Positions 11,481 through 20,398 of a stretch of 64,000 nucleotides of DNA are shown here, one piece after another. The notes beneath the pieces were generated by a model. The model was not told the DNA's origin, did not search any database, and worked only from the letters and a program-made list of their open reading frames with translations. Origin of the DNA: Elymus sibiricus (lineage: Eukaryota > Streptophyta > Magnoliopsida > Poales > Poaceae). The position numbers were made by a program, and so were the translations under genes. Where the stretch lies: positions 398,377,630 to 398,441,629 of the forward strand of contig CM077668.1 of the NCBI GenBank assembly GCA_039707655.1, given 5' to 3'. Every line of letters starts with the position of its first letter. Positions within the stretch are counted from its first letter, which is position 1.

Positions 11481-11859
11481 CTTTCCTCTCCCTTCTTATT
11501 TCAGACAAATTTGGAGACTTGCTTGCTAAGCTTTCCTGCTTGAAACACTTCGGAATCAATACAAGGAAAAGGGAAGTTATCTGTCGTTATCACTATCAGC
11601 GGTGAGAGAATGCGACCTGCATGTACAATTGATCACTTAACCAAATTAAGCAACGCACACCAAATATCTTGACCCCTGCCTGCTACTTGTGCAATTACGA
11701 AAAGATATGACAGCGAGTTACATCGACTTCAATGTGTGATACACTTGTGGATGCTAACTCGGGTTCTGTTCGACCGATTTGGATGGAGGTACAATAATAA
11801 GATTTATGATGTATACATTATAACATTAAAAAAATGTGTTATTCCGCTATTACTTACAC

Positions 11860-12090
11860 TACTTCTTCAAAACATTTGAAGTTCTAGGTTTGTCATATAG
11901 AAACATATGCCAACGTCTACGTTCTACACCACCAAATTAGTTTCATTAGATTTATCATAAAGTATATTTTTATACTATTATATTTGATGTTAGGGATATT
12001 AGTAATTTTCCTATAAACCTGGTCAAACTTATAGACCTTTGACTTAGGATAAAGCTAGAACTTCAAATATTTTGGTTTGGAAATAGTATG
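11860..12090. mobile_element. MITE with inverted repeats, copy in unit 1
   Basis: CAAAACATTTGAAGTTCTAG at 11868 is mirrored by CTAGAACTTCAAATATTTTG ending at 12074. The 27-bp arms match at 23 positions. The interior is AT-rich with a GGTCAAACTT motif typical of Stowaway-like elements. It is present in both duplication units, so it predates the duplication. Confidence 0.6.
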
Positions 12091-12885
12091 TTCTTGTAAG
12101 GATTCAAAATTTATAAGAAGGTTGCGTACACCAATCAATGATGAAGAGGTTTGAGCATCAAGACATTCTGTCTTCTCCTTAAACTGAAGCGTCTCCCTCG
12201 CAAAAGGAAAAAGAAAAAAAAAAACAGAACACTAAAGTTGCAAAAGTTTGAGTTCCGGATTAGCTACGGTAAACACTACAAGAAGGAACGTGGAGAAACT
12301 ACTAAGGTGTGCACGTTAGGGGAAAAAATGAGCATTGCCCCATATTAACCCACAAATCGTGAAAGAAGAAACCCCCAGATAAGTTTATGTATCCAATGAT
12401 AACTGGTTTTTAGTAAAAACTTTGCTCGTAGGCCATAAGATATATAGCATGGGTCAAATGTGAAATCTATAACCAGTTACTTAAACGCTAATGAGCAGAT
12501 CACACCCTCTTTTATCCACCGTCATGGTGCAAAGTCGCTGACTTTTCGTGATGGTGGTCGGCTCATCTTAATAATGCCTAGTTTTAACAAGAACCCACAA
12601 AGTAGTAATGAACTAATGATGCACATATATATATATAATGAAGATAAAGTTATTAGTTAATCTGCCGAAAAACACACAACATTTGCTACGAGTATTACAA
12701 TCACACAATACCCTCAAGTAAGTAGCACACCAGTACATAAACCAAAGTGGTAACGCAGTGTGAAATACGAAGGAAAAATAAATGGTACGAGAACTGCACG
12801 TCACCCACGCAGTGCAGGTGCACAGATCAACCAAACTATAAAGTAATCAGCCAGACGCTGGCGGTACGTATCAATGTATGTACGT
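12091..12885. other. Non-coding 3' flank of the duplicated gene, unit 1
   Basis: Counterpart of 14086-14908 in unit 2, with substitutions and small indels. An A-rich tract (GGAAAAAGAAAAAAAAAA) lies near 12205 and a TA repeat near 12626. No supported ORF; this is the downstream flank of the minus-strand gene. Confidence 0.5.
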
Positions 12886-13107
12886 CTAGAATCGGTTCAT
12901 GAGGCCCTTGAACCACTTCTTCACCCCGCCCTCCTCGCCGTGGTGGTGGTGGTTGCGGCGGCGGCCGCCGTGGCTGAAGCTCCTCCCCTTGATAGCCTTG
13001 CTCAGCCTCCTGGCTTCCATGGCTCCAATGCCTCCTTGTGGCCGTTAAACGGCTTCTGCTCACCGTCCTTATCCGGGCGTGAGTCGGGGTCAGGCTCCGC
13101 GACCGCC
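12886..13107 (-). pseudogene. Truncated copy of the His-rich secreted protein gene
   Basis: The minus strand matches the 3' half of the gene at 14909-15703: it ends GLMNRF and a TAG at 12888-12886, preceded by the KKWFK block, the His run and the KGR segment. Two lesions are visible. A 199-bp stretch corresponding to 15038-15236 is missing at ..CCTGGC|TTCCATGG, which shifts the frame. The copy also stops at 13107, equivalent to about residue 125 of the intact protein, where unit 2 begins. It has no start codon, signal peptide or promoter. It arose by the tandem duplication and cannot encode the protein. Confidence 0.8.
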
Positions 13108-13173
13108 AGAAAAAAAGCTTTGAAATAGAGTAATGTGTGTGCTGATCAAACGCTACTCCAATATATGTCGAGG

Positions 13174-13413
13174 TTAACATAGCAAAGTAGAGGTAGTTCT
13201 CGAATGTCGACAGAGCACCGTTGCATTCCACCGAAGGTCGTCGCCGATTGCAGCATCGATGCCAGTTAAAATTAATTGCCTATCAGCACTCGCGTCATGC
13301 CTTTGTTTATTTTGGGTAATGATCGGTGTCATATGCTTACACAAATCAAAAGACCGAAGAGCGTTGACGAAAACAATGATGATGCTTATGATGTGTAATT
13401 TAATTGCACGCAT
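13174..13413 (-). CDS. Candidate small secreted peptide, copy 2
   Basis: 79 codons beginning MRAIKLHIISIIIVFVNALR and ending STLLC, with the same length, cysteines and signal-like N-terminus as the ORF at 11241-11480. About 20% of residues differ while the reading frame is intact. A real peptide gene pair under relaxed or diversifying selection, or chance survival of a non-coding frame, are both possible. Its orientation matches the His-rich gene, and it lies about 1.5 kb downstream of that gene's stop. Confidence 0.3.
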   Translation of the reverse strand: MRAIKLHIISIIIVFVNALRSFDLCKHMTPIITQNKQRHDASADRQLILTGIDAAIGDDLRWNATVLCRHSRTTSTLLC

Positions 13414-13824
13414 CTTTCCTCTCCCTTCTTATTTCAGACAAATTTGACGACTTGCTTGCTAAGCTTTCCTGCATGAAACACTTCCGAATCATGACAAGGA
13501 AAAGGGAAGTTATCTGTCGTTATCACTATCAGCGGCGAGAGAATGCAACCTGCATGTACAATTGATCACTTCACCAAATTAAGCAATGCATACCAAATAT
13601 CTTGACCCCTGCCTGCTACTTGTTCAATTACGAAAAGATATGACAGCGAGTTAGCATCGACTTCAATGTGTCATGTCCCGCGGTTTTCTGGTCTCTATGT
13701 GCAGCCACTTGGAGATGCCAACTTGGGTTCTGTTCGACCGATTTGGATGGAGATATAACAATACAATTTATGATGTATATATTATAACATTAAAAAATTG
13801 TGTTATTCCACTTTTACTTACTAT

Positions 13825-14090
13825 ACTGTTTCAAAACATTTGAAGTTCTAGGTTTGTCTTATACTCCCTCCGTTCAACAGAAGGAGTAGAAACATATACC
13901 AACATCTACATTCTACAACACCAAATTAGTTTCATTAGATTCATCATAAAGTATGTTTTATACTCTATATTTGATGTTAGGGATATTAGTAATTTTTTCT
14001 ATAAACTTGGTCAAACTTATAGAGCTTTGACTTAATTAGGACAGAGCTAGAACTTAAAATGTTTTGGTTCGGAAATAGTATTTTCTTGTA
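13825..14090. mobile_element. MITE, copy in unit 2, carrying a 23-bp insertion
   Basis: Inverted ends CAAAACATTTGAAGTTCTAG (13832) and GAGCTAGAACTTAAAATG (from about 14044) correspond to the MITE at 11860-12090. Unlike that copy it contains an extra segment at 13864-13886. Confidence 0.6.
13864..13886. mobile_element. 23-bp mini-Stowaway-like insertion
   Basis: CTCCCTCCGTTC..CAGAAGGAG is flanked by TA on both sides (13862-13863 and 13887-13888). The sister copy at about 11895 has a single TA at this point. CTCCCTCCGT is the classic end of Triticeae Stowaway elements, so this looks like a Stowaway reduced to little more than its two ends. Confidence 0.6.
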
Positions 14091-14908
14091 AGGATTCAAA
14101 ACTTTATAATAAAGAAGGTTGCGTACACCAATCGGTGATGAAGAAGTTTGAGCATCAAGACATTCTGTCTTTTCCTTAAACTGAAGCGTCTCCCTCGCAA
14201 AAGAAAAGAAAAGCAGAACACTAAAGTTACAAAAGTTTGAGTTCCCGATTGGCTACGGTAAGCGCTACAAGAAGGAACGTGGAAAAACTACTAAAGTATG
14301 CACGTTAGGAAAAAAATGAGCATTGCCCCATATTAACCCACAAATCCCGAAAGAAGAAACCCCCACAAGAGTTTATGTATCCAATGATAACTGGTTTTTA
14401 GTAACAACTTTGCTCATCGGCCATAAGGTCTATAGCATGGATCAAATGTGTAATCTATAACCAGTACTTAAACGAAAGAGCAGATGAAACCCTCTTTTAT
14501 CCACCGTCATGGTGCAAAGTCTTTGGCTTTCCGTGACGGTGGTCGGCTCGTCTTAATAATGATGATGAACATGCCCAGTTTTAACAAGAACCCACAAAGT
14601 AGTAATGATGCACACATATATATACATAAGGAAGACAAAGTTATTAGTTAATCTGCAGAAAACACACACAACATTTGCAACTAGTACAATCACACAATAC
14701 CCTCACAAATAAGTAGCACACCAGTACATAAACCAAAGTGGTACGTAATGTGAAATACGAAGGAAAAATAAATGGTACGTACTACGTAGAACACTCCACG
14801 TCACCCACGCAGTGCAGGTGTACAGATCAACCAAACTACGTATAAAGTAATCAAACGACCAAATCAACCAGACGCTGGCCGTACGTATCAACATCAACGT
14901 ATGTACGT
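14091..14908. other. Non-coding 3' flank of the His-rich gene
   Basis: Downstream of the minus-strand gene; no ORF of note. It aligns throughout with 12091-12885, which helps to date the duplication. A short ATATATATA tract occurs near 14620. Confidence 0.5.
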
Positions 14909-15703
14909 CTAGAAGCGGTTCACCAGGCCCTTGAACCACTTCTTCACCCCGCCCTCCTCGCCGTGGTGGTGGTGGTGGCGGCGGCGGCCGCCGTGGCTGA
15001 AGCTCCTCCCCTTGATCGCCTTGCTCAGCCTCCTGGCCAGCTCTTCCACTTCGTCAGCCTCGTCATCGCCGTCGTGCGCATGGGGGTGGAAGCGTTGGAA
15101 CAGCTTCATGTTCGTGCCTTCGTCCTTGTCCTGCCCGTGGTGGTCCTCCTCCTCCTGGTCGTGGTGGTGGCGAAGATGGTGGCGGTCGTGGAAGCCGACG
15201 TCGTGGCTGAACATCCACGCCGTCTCCACTTTCCACTTCCATGGCTCCAATGCCTCCTTGTGGCCGTTAAACGGCTTCTGCTCGCCGTCCTTGTCCGGGC
15301 GTGACTCGGGGTCAGGCTCCGCGACCGCCTCCAGCTCCGCCTCCATGGGTGCTTGCTCTTCTCTGCTGTAAAGCTCGGTGGGGAAGAAAGCTGCAGGTTG
15401 GACACGGGCCTCAACCGGACCGGAGAATGCGCCGTCCCGGTCGGTGAGGCCATGGTAGCGCGCCCACCAGAGGTGACGGTGGCAGGGGTTGGAGGGGAGC
15501 CGGAGGGCGCCCTCGTCCACCGCTACGGCCGTGGTCGGCAAACTCGGAAGGGCCACCTCAGCAGCACCATCCTCCTGATCATCTTGAGTGACGACGACGG
15601 GATTGGGTGTGCCCTGCTCGTCGGAGATGGCCTCGAGTACGCGGCCGCTGGCGACGGCCAGGAGGGAGAGGAGGAGCACGGCGAGGGTGGCGTGGCAGGC
15701 CAT
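14909..15703 (-). CDS. Secreted histidine-rich protein, uncharacterised
   Basis: A single uninterrupted 264-codon frame from ATG 15703-15701 to TAG 14911-14909. The first 20 residues (MACHATLAVLLLSLLAVASG) form a clear signal peptide, so the product should enter the secretory pathway. Next come an acidic stretch (residues about 25-60), a Pro/Cys/His/Trp segment (SNPCHRHLWWARYHG), an acidic Glu/Asp/Pro region (about 110-145), a His/Asp/Glu-rich region (about 170-215, e.g. HHLRHHHDQEEEDHHG) and a basic tail with KGR, a five-His run and a final KKWFKGLVNRF. The His clusters suggest metal binding, as inference. A TATA-like element about 62 bp upstream of the ATG supports the start. It has no intron. 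I do not recognise a named family. A truncated tandem copy lies at 12886-13107. Confidence 0.7.
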   Translation of the reverse strand: MACHATLAVLLLSLLAVASGRVLEAISDEQGTPNPVVVTQDDQEDGAAEVALPSLPTTAVAVDEGALRLPSNPCHRHLWWARYHGLTDRDGAFSGPVEARVQPAAFFPTELYSREEQAPMEAELEAVAEPDPESRPDKDGEQKPFNGHKEALEPWKWKVETAWMFSHDVGFHDRHHLRHHHDQEEEDHHGQDKDEGTNMKLFQRFHPHAHDGDDEADEVEELARRLSKAIKGRSFSHGGRRRHHHHHGEEGGVKKWFKGLVNRF

Positions 15704-15764
15704 GGTTGCACGAATTGAAACGTCTCAGGTGGAATGAGACGGGAGCGGGCTGGACGGACGGGGG

Positions 15765-15772
15765 TATTTGTA
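15765..15772 (-). promoter_or_regulatory. TATA-like box of the His-rich protein gene
   Basis: The minus strand reads TACAAATA in an otherwise GC-rich promoter, 62 bp upstream of the ATG. This predicts transcription starting near 15735 and a leader of about 30 nt. Confidence 0.5.
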
Positions 15773-16732
15773 GTGGAGGAACGGCAATTTTTTCGCCGCG
15801 AGCGAGTACATGTGATCTGGCTCCCCACTGGAGTAATACTAGCCATGCCCCGCGCGGCGCCGCGCCCTGTCGATGCGTTGTGTGCCGCCGCGCCCTGTCG
15901 ATGCGTTGTGTTTATATATATTCTGTTTGGGTTTGTCCAGGTCTCAGTCGACTGTCGGCTGACGTCACCTGTTTTTTTTTTCTTTTTTGCTTTATTGTCC
16001 AGCCCATACCATGTCGCCTCTGGTTGCTTTTTAGGCTGCCCTGTTTGTCTTTGCTTTGTGTGTTTTTGAGCTGCGTTGGGCCAGAGATTGGGCAGTATTT
16101 TTGTTCCGTGCTGCTTCTCCATTGACTACGTGTGGTGCACCGGCCGGATGTATTAGTTTGTTGTTCATGCAAAAAAAATTAACATGCGGTTACTATCAAT
16201 TTTGTCCGGTTTTAATTTTCATTTTTCTCCTTTCATTCTTATTTATATTATTTTTGTTTCTAGAAAATGTAAGCATTAGTCGTGATATTTTTAAAAAAAT
16301 ATGTTCATGCATTTTCACAAATATTTATCATGTATTTTTTAAAAATTAGAGTGCCATTAGAAAATGTACAATATTATTTAAAAATATTCATTATGAAATT
16401 AGAAAAATGTTTAGCATTATTTAATGATGGTTTTACCTTGCATTTTTTGTTAGATTGGGTCTCATCTATTTGTAATTTTGCTATCATCCACAAATTGACA
16501 ATGGTACTACTAACAAAATAAGAGAGCCAATCATATTCAGTTACACATGCGATGCAAAGGTGCAACTGGATTGGTGTGGCACGTTTAAAAAAAAATCAAA
16601 ACACCTCTTTTCAGAGAAACAGAAAAATAAAAATAAAAAGATATTAAATATGAAAAACAAAGTAAATAATGGGGTGTGGATACGGTCCAGTCGATTGAGA
16701 TTTAAATAAGTCTTAATCAGCAGGCATCAGGG
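15773..16732. other. Upstream flank of the His-rich gene, then AT-rich spacer
   Basis: 15773-15920 is GC-rich promoter-proximal sequence with a 24-bp direct repeat (next entry). From about 15980 it becomes T-rich, and 16200-16680 is AT-rich with no supported ORF. Confidence 0.4.
15859..15910 (+). repeat. 24-bp direct repeat, period 28
   Basis: A GCCGCGCCCTG..GATGCGTTGTG segment of 24 bp occurs at 15859-15882 and again at 15887-15910, about 90-140 bp upstream of the TATA-like box of the minus-strand gene. It may be a promoter duplication. Confidence 0.7.
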
Positions 16733-18285
16733 CAACATGCAGGTGTAGTCCGAGATGACACTTGCAATTGTAGGCCTAGTGGCAGGCATGCAACTATCCC
16801 TCTCCCGACAATACACCACAGAGTTGCAGTTAGTAGCAAAACTTGCAGTTGCATGCTCAGTGTCAGAAATGCAAATGCCCCCTCCCGACAAGACACAACA
16901 GAGTTGCCGTCGTGTTGAAGACATGCAGTTGCAGCCAGGGGGCAACACTTGCACTTGCATCCTTAGTGGCAGATATGCAACTGCCCCAACCCCGACAAAA
17001 CACCATAGAGTTGCAGTCGCATTAAAGCCATGCACTTGTAGCCTGGGTGACGTTTGCAGCTGCAGACCTAGTGGGAGACATGCAACTTTCTCTTGGAGAA
17101 AACAATATATAGTTGCAGTCGGAGCGACACTGTAGTTTTGTGCCTAGTGGTAGGCATACAACTTCCCTCCCTCGACAAAACACCACAAAGTTATAGTTCG
17201 CGTTGAAGAAATGCAATTGCAGTCAGGTGCGACACTTGCAGTTGCAGACCTAGTGATAGAGATGCAATTGTCTCTCTGACAAACACCAAAGAGTTTCAAT
17301 CGGGTGCGTCATTGGCAGTTGTGTGCCTAATGGCATGCTTGCAACTGCCCACACCCCCGACAAAACCCCACGGAGTTGCAATCGCATTGAAGACATGCAG
17401 TTGCGGTTGGGTGCGACACTTGCAGTTGCATTCCTAGTGTCGGACATCCCGCCACCTGTCCCGCCGCCCCCTCCGACAAAACAAAGGTCCAGTTGCAACC
17501 ATGTTGGGGGACATGCAGTTGCGGTCGGGTGCGGCGCTTGTAGTTGCGGGGATGTTGTCGGGCTTGCAATTGGCCCACCCCCTCTACCGGCGCCCCCTCC
17601 GACAGAACAAAAAAGTCCAGTTGCGGTCGGGCTAGAACACATGCATTTGCGGTCGGGTGCGACACTTGCAGTTGCATTCCTAGTGCCGGACATGCAACTG
17701 GCCCGCTCCCTCTCCCGCCGCCCCCTCCGACAAAACAAAGGTCCGGTTGCAACCATGTTGGGGGACATGCAGTTGCGGTCGGGTGCGGCGTTTGCAGTTG
17801 CGGGGCTGTTGTCGAGCTTGCAACTGGCCCGCCCCCTCTCCCGGCGTCCCCTCCGACAGAACAAAAAAGTCCAGTTGCGGTCGAGTTAAAAGACATGCAG
17901 TTGCGGTCGAATGCGGCACTTGCAGTTGCGGGGCTGTTGTCGGGCTTGCAACTGGCCCGCCCCCTCTCCCGGCGCCCCTTCCGACAAAACAAAAGTCGAG
18001 TTGCAACCATGTTGGGCGACATGCAGTTGCGGTCGGGTGCAGCACTTGCAGTTGCGGGGCTGTTGTCGGGCTTGCAACTGGCCCGCCCCCTCTCCCGGCG
18101 CCCCCTCCGAGAAAACAAAAATCGAGTTGCAACCATGTTGGGGGACATGCAGTTGCGGGGTTGTTGACGGGCTTGCAACTGGTCCGCCCCCTCTCCCGGC
18201 GCCCCCTCCGACAAAACAAAAGTAGAGTTGCAACCATGTTGGGGGACATGCAGTTGCAGTCGGGTGCGTCACTTGCAGTTGCGGG
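16733..18285. repeat. GTTGCA-rich tandem array, left part
   Basis: About a dozen units of roughly 100-130 bp, marked by GACATGCAGTTGCGG, GCAACTGGCCCGCCCC and GTTGCAACCATGTTGG. Units to the left (16.73-17.4 kb) are divergent; those at 17.4-18.28 kb are nearly uniform. Long open frames across it arise from the repeat and are not genes. The array resumes at 28030 after the retrotransposon. Confidence 0.85.
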
Positions 18286-19717
18286 TGTAGGAGATATGCC
18301 CTAGAGGCAATAATAAATGTTATTGATTATCTCCCTGTTCATAATTATGTTTATGTTCCATGCTATAACTGCAATGATTCTGGAGTCTACAAATAAAACG
18401 AGGCTTGGAGGGAAACTCATGTGCATGTGTGGGATAATAAATGGTAAAATGTATTCCTAGTCTGGCCTCTAAGACTGGCTCAAGTATTGCATGATGATCC
18501 TGTTTTCCTGATCATGGGCATGGCTATGCCGGCAATTTTGAGGGCGCAATGTTGGTAGAACACTTGTGTTGAATCGACCCGATTGATGTTATGCTATGAG
18601 ATACATTTGTCATAAGTTAATGGTTAATAACACAGAGAAGTTAATGTTTGCATAATTCCTTAGACCATGAGAGTATTGAGTTTCTTCATGCTTGCTTCAT
18701 GAACTTTGGGGTTTGTTAAACGTCATCCGTAAATGGGTGGCTATTACGGCGGCTTACGGGTTCATGGAAAAGTATGTCAAGTAGCTTGATAGCTCAAGAT
18801 TGGGATTTGCTCCTCCGACGATGGAGAGATATCTCTGGGCCCTCTCGGTGTTACGGTATCCATCATCGTCTGGCCAGACACTTTGTGATTTGATCACGGG
18901 GATGCCGGAACACGGGAACGAGAAAAGAGAACAATACCGGTAACGAGGTAACTGGCATAGTGGACAAGTTGTTGATCCACGGGGATGCCAACATGTCTCA
19001 CCTCGGGTATTTGTAACATATCGCGAAGCAACAGGAATAGCACACGGCAACTGGAGGTTCACTCGAATATTCATTCGTGTGGGTATAGGGGTCAATATGG
19101 GTGTCCACGGCTCCGATGTTGATCATTGATCGGAAGGGGTTCCGGGTCATGTCTATGCTTCACCGAACCTATAGGGTCACACGCTTAAGGGTCATCTATC
19201 TGCTGAATACTAGACAGGGAGTCCGAGAGAAAATCACCGAAAAAGTTTTCGCACACCGGAAAAGTTTCGGACAGCGGAAAAGTTCCGCAGAGAGAACACC
19301 GGAACAGTTTCGGTAAAACTGAAAAGTTGTTTCGGGGGATACCATTAAGTCAAATTGGTTTCGGCACATGCCTGATAATTCTTGGAGGGTGCCAGAATCA
19401 TTCTGGAAACTTTCTGGAATTTTCCGGAATGAAAACCGGAAATGTTCCGGAGCTGCCGAAACCGCTTCAGATGCTTTTCGCAGATGAAAATCACTAAACC
19501 GGAATTGTTCCGGCTCGCGTTGAAAATTATTTTGGTGGGTACTGGAAATGTTCTAAGCCCACATGAATATTTTCAGTTCGATCAGACGCTGAAAAATGTC
19601 GTCATGAATAGTGAAAGTGCTTTTTGGGATATTTATGGAAAAGTCACCTTTTGGGATATTTTCCCAAAAGGTTTCTAGAAGGCTTGGGGGCCAAGAAACC
19701 CTACCCCTTGGATTTCC

Positions 19718-19725
19718 TATAAATA
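19718..19725 (+). promoter_or_regulatory. LTR TATA box
   Basis: TATAAATA followed by GAGG and a CACACTCACTCC stretch about 30 bp on. It is the likely promoter that would drive element RNA. The same box is in the 3' LTR at about 27304-27311. Confidence 0.6.
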
Positions 19726-20021
19726 GAGGTGGAGGGGCTGCCTCCACACTCACTCCTTCTCACATACAAGTGCCATGACATTTCTGGCTTCTCTCTCCCT
19801 CCCAGCGAAATAGTTTCGTAGAGCCGAAAGGCTGTCTGGGTTCCGGTGGGAACTAGTTCTGGACGGCGAAGCCCTGCCGGATAGATGACACCGTATGTGT
19901 GCAACCCCGTAGAGAGGTCGTAGGTTCGATCTTTTTGCCCGAGGGGCTGTTCGAGGGTCCTCCCGAAGGGCTGTCCGAGTTTCTGTCCGAGTTTCGGGGG
20001 TCCTCCCGAAGGGCTGTCCGT

Positions 20022-20180
20022 GAGGCCTCCCGGAGGGCTGTCCGAGGATCCGTCCGGTGGGACTATCCGAAAGACTGTCCAGAGGCCTCCCGGAGGGCTG
20101 TCCGAGGATCCGTCCGGTGGGACTATCCGAGGGACTGTCCCGAGGCCTCTCGAAGGGCTGCCCGGAGATTCGTCCGGTGA
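20022..20180 (+). repeat. 60-bp minisatellite in the 5' LTR, 2 full + 1 partial unit
   Basis: Units begin GAGGCCTCCCGGAGGGCTGT at 20022 and 20082, with a diverged partial unit from 20142 to 20180. Confidence 0.85.
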
Positions 20181-20384
20181 GCTGACGAGGGAGTACATCC
20201 TCGCGGTTGGGAGGTTGTAAAATCCTAGCTGCGGGGATCTGCACCGCCGATCGTCATCGACTCTACTTCCGCTGCGCTACGAATCGGTAACGAAAATGAT
20301 CAAACCTTGTATGCAGTCTCCATAGTGGTCCTGGGCTGGTGCGTAGGTCGGAAAATTTTTGTTTTCTGCTGCGTTACCCTACAG

Positions 20385-20398
20385 TGGCATCAAGAGCC
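20385..20398 (+). other. Primer-binding site, initiator tRNA-Met type
   Basis: TGGCATCAAGAGCC, one nucleotide after the LTR end, resembles the TGGTATCAGAGC site typical of plant Copia elements, with a C for T and one extra A. Confidence 0.65.

Larger units (their letters stand above)
11181..13107. repeat. Tandem duplication, unit 1
   Basis: Starts CAGAAAAAACTTTCAAATAG at 11181 and ends inside a truncated copy of the His-rich gene (..GCGACCGCC at 13107). The same order of features recurs in unit 2 (13108-15329): small minus ORF, MITE, non-coding stretch, gene 3' end. The start-to-start offset is 1926 bp, so one breakpoint fell inside the gene. Confidence 0.85.
13108..15329. repeat. Tandem duplication, unit 2
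   Basis: Second copy of the segment at 11181-13107. It is longer because it retains the 199 bp deleted from the unit 1 gene copy and has small insertions, including a 23-bp mini-element at 13864. It contains the intact gene's coding 3' part; the gene's 5' part and promoter lie to the right and are single copy. Confidence 0.85.
18286..20383 (+). mobile_element. 5' LTR of the Copia-type element
   Basis: 2098 bp with TG..CA ends. It contains a TATAAATA promoter box at 19718-19725 and, downstream in the transcribed part, a 60-bp minisatellite with two full units and one partial unit. Short frames present in both orientations are identical in the 3' LTR and are not treated as genes. Confidence 0.9.

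Noticed and set aside
14931..15718. Plus-strand frames opposite the His-rich gene
   Set aside because: Trp/Ser- and Val/Ala-rich products are reverse shadows of His, Glu and Asp codons; the minus frame has a signal peptide and a promoter.
17327..18249. Long open frames on both strands (up to 295 codons) with Cys/Pro/Arg-rich products
   Set aside because: They arise because the tandem unit has few stops in several frames; the same words appear in overlapping frames and strands, as expected of a minisatellite rather than a gene.
16733..18285. CRISPR-like repeat-spacer layout
   Set aside because: Units are long, degenerate and contiguous with no unique spacers, and the DNA is plant nuclear.
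18754..19095. 113-codon minus frame duplicated at 26340-26681
   Set aside because: It is identical because it lies in the two LTRs; no domain, promoter or codon signal supports a protein.
19701..20244. Pro/Arg/Ser-rich frames in the LTR (and at 27287-27890)
   Set aside because: Created by the 60-bp minisatellite, which is a multiple of three, so all frames stay open.
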